6,833 nt of DNA, from positions 1-6,833 of the forward strand of contig JAEZVS010000002.1 of NCBI GenBank assembly GCA_023443145.1. Reading direction: 5' to 3'. The stretch comes from Bacillota bacterium (GTDB taxonomy: Bacteria; Bacillota; Peptococcia; Peptococcales; Peptococcaceae). Below, piece by piece: positions 4,353 to 6,833 of the stretch; the stretch's first letter is position 1; every line of letters starts with the position of its first letter. The translations under genes and the position numbers were made by a program. A model generated the notes under the pieces. The model ran no database searches. It was not told the DNA's origin and worked only from the letters and a program-made list of their open reading frames with translations.

Positions 4353-6806
4353 TCATCCAACCACGAGATTCACAAGTTTTTTAGGCACCACAATTTCTTT
4401 TCGAACGGTTTTCCCCTCCAAATAAACAGCAACATGAGGCAGCGCTTTGACTTGAGCCAAAACCTCCTCTTGAGACGCATCGGCGGCAATCGTCAAATGT
4501 CCGCGCACTTTCCCATTGACCTGCACCACCAATTCCACTTCATCGGTTTGCAGGGCCGTTTCGTCCACAACCGGCCACTGTTCAAGGTGTACACTGCCGG
4601 TATGGCCCAAACTTTCCCACAATTCTTCCGCCACGTGGGGAATAAACGGCGCTAAGAGAAGAGCCAATGCTTCCATGGCTTCGTCCACTGCCGGACTGGC
4701 CACACCGCCGCTTTTGTCGCGCTCTTGATAAAGACCGTTCACCAGCTCCATAATCGCTGCAATGGCCGTATTAAAGTTGAAGCGGTTGGCCACATCATCG
4801 CTGACGCGGCGGATGGTGGTGTGCACAAGATGGCGCAGCGCTTTGTTGCGTGCATCATCCCCGGCACCTTTGGCATCGTTGGCATAGGCGTGATAGAGGC
4901 GCCACACACGGCCAATAAAGCGATAGCAGCCTTCTACGGCGCGGTCGTTCCACTCCAAATCCCGTTCGGGAGGGGCTGCAAAGAGAATGAAAAGGCGGGC
5001 TGTATCGGCGCCGTAGGTTTGCATAATCTCCTCCGGGCTCACAATATTGCCTTTGCTCTTACTCATCTTGGCCCCATCTTTTAAGACCATGCCTTGGGTG
5101 AGCAGGTTTTGGAATGGTTCTTCCGCTTCCACCAAACCCATATCATACAATACTTTCGTGAAAAATCGTGCATAAAGAAGATGCAAAATGGCGTGTTCAA
5201 CCCCGCCGATGTATTGATCCACGTTCATCCAGTGATTGGCCTTTTCAGAATCAAAGGCTGCTGCCTCGTTTCGAGCATCGGTGTAGCGCAGGAAATACCA
5301 GCTGGAGCAAACGAAGGTATCCATGGTGTCGGTTTCACGGCGCGCCGGTGCACCGCATTGGGGACAAGTGGTGTGCACAAAATCGGGGGCATCGTTTAAA
5401 GGAGATTCTCCGGTGGGCTTGAAGTCCACATCATCCGGCAAGCGCACCGGCAAACTGTCTTCTGCTACAGGCACCACGCCACAATGGTCACAGTAGACCA
5501 TGGGAATGGGCGCGCCCCAAAAGCGCTGACGGGAAATCAGCCAATCGCGCAAACGAAAGTTTACTGTTTTATGCCCACAGCCTTTTTCTTCCAGCCAGGC
5601 CACGATTTTTTGAGCCGCCTCAATATTGGCTAAACCGTTGTATTCGCCGGAATTAAGCATGATACCGGGCTCTGTCCAAGCATCGTCCATTTCATCGGGG
5701 TTCATATCTTGGCCGTCAGGACTCACCACCATGCGAATGGGCAGCTTGTATTTTTTGGCAAACTGAAAGTCGCGGCTATCGCCGGAAGGCACGCCCATCA
5801 CCGCTCCTGTGCCGTAATCGTATATCACATAATTCGCCACCCAGATGGGCACCTGTTCTCCATTAACGGGGTTGGTGGCATAGGCGCCGGTAAACACGCC
5901 CTCTTTTTCTTTGCTGTCGTCGGTGCGTTCAATATCGCTCATGTGGCTCACCCGATGGGCAAATGCTCGCACTGCCTCGGCTTCATCTTTACCGGCAATG
6001 AGTTTTTCCACCAGGGGATGTTCCGGCGCAAACACCATGTATGATACGCCGAAAAGCGTGTCCGGACGAGTGGTGAAAACCTCAATATCGTCACCGGTTT
6101 CCAGACGGAAAGTGATCATGGCCCCTTCCGAACGGCCAATCCAATTTTCCTGCATAGTGCGCACTTTTTGAGGCCACCCCGAAAGCATATCCAAATCTTT
6201 CAGCAGGCGATCGGCATAATCGGTGATCTTAAAATACCACTGTTCCAACGCCTTTTTATCGACAGCGGCGCCGCAGCGTTCGCATTCGCCATCTACCACC
6301 TGTTCGTTGGCCAGCACCGTCTGACAAGACGGACACCAGTTGACGCGTCCGGCTTTGCGATAAACCAATCCTTTTTTGTAAAACTGCAGGAAAAGCCATT
6401 GCGTCCATTTGTAATAGTCGGGCATGCAGGTGGTCACTTCCCGATCCCAGTCAAAAGAAAGCCCCAGGCGTTTAAACTGCGCTTTCATGTTGGCGATGTT
6501 TTCCCGCGTCCATTTGGCCGGATGCACTCCGTTTTTAATAGCGGCATTTTCGGCAGGCAGGCCAAACGCATCCCAGCCCATCGGGTGCAGCACTTTAAAA
6601 CCATTCATTGTTTTAAAGCGCGCAATCACATCTCCAATGGAATAGTTGCGCACATGGCCCATGTGAAGATTTCCGGACGGATAGGGAAACATCTCCAGAC
6701 AATAATATGTTGGTCCACCTTGGTCATCCACCTTATAGATGTTGCTTTGTTCCCAGGCTTCTTGCCATTTTTTCTCTATTTCTTTAAATTCGTAGCGTTC
6801 GTTCAC
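4353..6806 (-). CDS. leuS: Leucyl-tRNA synthetase (LeuRS), class Ia
   Basis: Cytoplasmic enzyme that charges tRNA-Leu with leucine and hydrolyses mischarged product. The 817-residue product has the whole bacterial architecture: the HIGH-type signature HMGH at residues 48-51, a zinc knuckle CPSC...CERC at 158-178, the CP1 editing domain with TTRPDT at 245-250 and GTGAVMGVP at about 332-340, a second CxxC pair set (439/442 and 481/484), KMSKS at 580-584, and the C-terminal QVNGKVRG and VPKKLVNLVV segments. Only three residues separate GMVLK from KMSKS, so the large leucine-specific insertion of E. coli and Thermus enzymes is absent, as in Bacillus. An upstream in-frame GTG at 6830 would add eight residues, but GAGGGGGG at 6814-6821 sits 7 bases before the GTG at 6806 and encodes part of that extension, so 6806 is preferred. 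The editing motif carries an unusual Gly at 342. Its promoter and any T-box leader lie beyond the right edge. dsrN follows after 12 bases. Confidence 0.97.
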   Translation of the reverse strand: MNERYEFKEIEKKWQEAWEQSNIYKVDDQGGPTYYCLEMFPYPSGNLHMGHVRNYSIGDVIARFKTMNGFKVLHPMGWDAFGLPAENAAIKNGVHPAKWTRENIANMKAQFKRLGLSFDWDREVTTCMPDYYKWTQWLFLQFYKKGLVYRKAGRVNWCPSCQTVLANEQVVDGECERCGAAVDKKALEQWYFKITDYADRLLKDLDMLSGWPQKVRTMQENWIGRSEGAMITFRLETGDDIEVFTTRPDTLFGVSYMVFAPEHPLVEKLIAGKDEAEAVRAFAHRVSHMSDIERTDDSKEKEGVFTGAYATNPVNGEQVPIWVANYVIYDYGTGAVMGVPSGDSRDFQFAKKYKLPIRMVVSPDGQDMNPDEMDDAWTEPGIMLNSGEYNGLANIEAAQKIVAWLEEKGCGHKTVNFRLRDWLISRQRFWGAPIPMVYCDHCGVVPVAEDSLPVRLPDDVDFKPTGESPLNDAPDFVHTTCPQCGAPARRETDTMDTFVCSSWYFLRYTDARNEAAAFDSEKANHWMNVDQYIGGVEHAILHLLYARFFTKVLYDMGLVEAEEPFQNLLTQGMVLKDGAKMSKSKGNIVSPEEIMQTYGADTARLFILFAAPPERDLEWNDRAVEGCYRFIGRVWRLYHAYANDAKGAGDDARNKALRHLVHTTIRRVSDDVANRFNFNTAIAAIMELVNGLYQERDKSGGVASPAVDEAMEALALLLAPFIPHVAEELWESLGHTGSVHLEQWPVVDETALQTDEVELVVQVNGKVRGHLTIAADASQEEVLAQVKALPHVAVYLEGKTVRKEIVVPKKLVNLVVG

Positions 6807-6813
6807 GATTGAA

Positions 6814-6821
6814 CCCCCCTC
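6814..6821 (-). promoter_or_regulatory. Ribosome binding site that sets the leuS GTG start
   Basis: The minus strand reads GAGGGGGG, 7 bases before the GTG at 6806-6804. It lies inside the extra eight codons obtained if the outer in-frame GTG at 6830 were used, which argues for the inner start. The protein then begins M-N-E-R-Y-E-F, with the conserved N-terminal helix almost at once. Confidence 0.75.
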
Positions 6822-6833
6822 GTTTTTCACATC

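Noticed and set aside
6168..6812. 214-codon plus-strand ORF opposite the leuS N-terminal region
   Set aside because: Antisense shadow of leuS with no start signal or family resemblance.
1..6833. CRISPR arrays, transposons, tRNA or rRNA genes
   Set aside because: No spaced repeats, transposase-like frames, terminal inverted repeats or RNA gene signatures were seen; nearly all sequence is accounted for by the five genes.

Overview
This window looks like a chromosomal segment of an anaerobic sulfite- or sulfate-reducing bacterium, most likely a Bacillota (Firmicutes) lineage. The clues are strong GGAGG-type ribosome binding sites, GTG and TTG starts, a leucyl-tRNA synthetase with the short Bacillus-like linker before KMSKS, and a dsrA-dsrB-dsrD set. 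Base composition looks balanced by eye. The phylum is an inference; no rRNA or other phylogenetic marker is present.

All five convincing genes lie on the minus strand, so transcription runs from high to low coordinates. In order they are: leuS (about 6806-4353), a CobB/CbiA-family amidase read here as the siroheme amidase DsrN (4340-2922), a 280-base non-coding region (2921-2642), then dsrA (about 2635-1421), dsrB (1421-333) and dsrD (288-82). The last 81 bases hold a hairpin with a T run and a promoter-like sequence pointing out of the window to the left.

The dsr genes and the amidase form one functional unit. DsrA and DsrB build the siroheme/[4Fe-4S] dissimilatory sulfite reductase, DsrD is the small winged-helix protein associated with the reductive form of the enzyme, and DsrN converts siroheme to the siroheme amide used by Dsr enzymes. 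leuS is a housekeeping gene only 12 bases upstream of dsrN, probably co-transcribed with it. No obvious intrinsic terminator separates dsrN from dsrA, so readthrough is possible. The gap also contains two overlapping inverted repeats, an 11-bp-period direct repeat and a GNRA-loop hairpin just before the dsrA ribosome binding site, which suggests dsrABD has its own control.

This is a coherent, recognisable sulfite-reduction locus rather than an unknown system. The points that deserve checking are the dsrA control region, the short DsrD, the leuS-dsrN linkage, a His-to-Gly change in the LeuRS editing site, and mismatches to the classic dsrAB survey primers.
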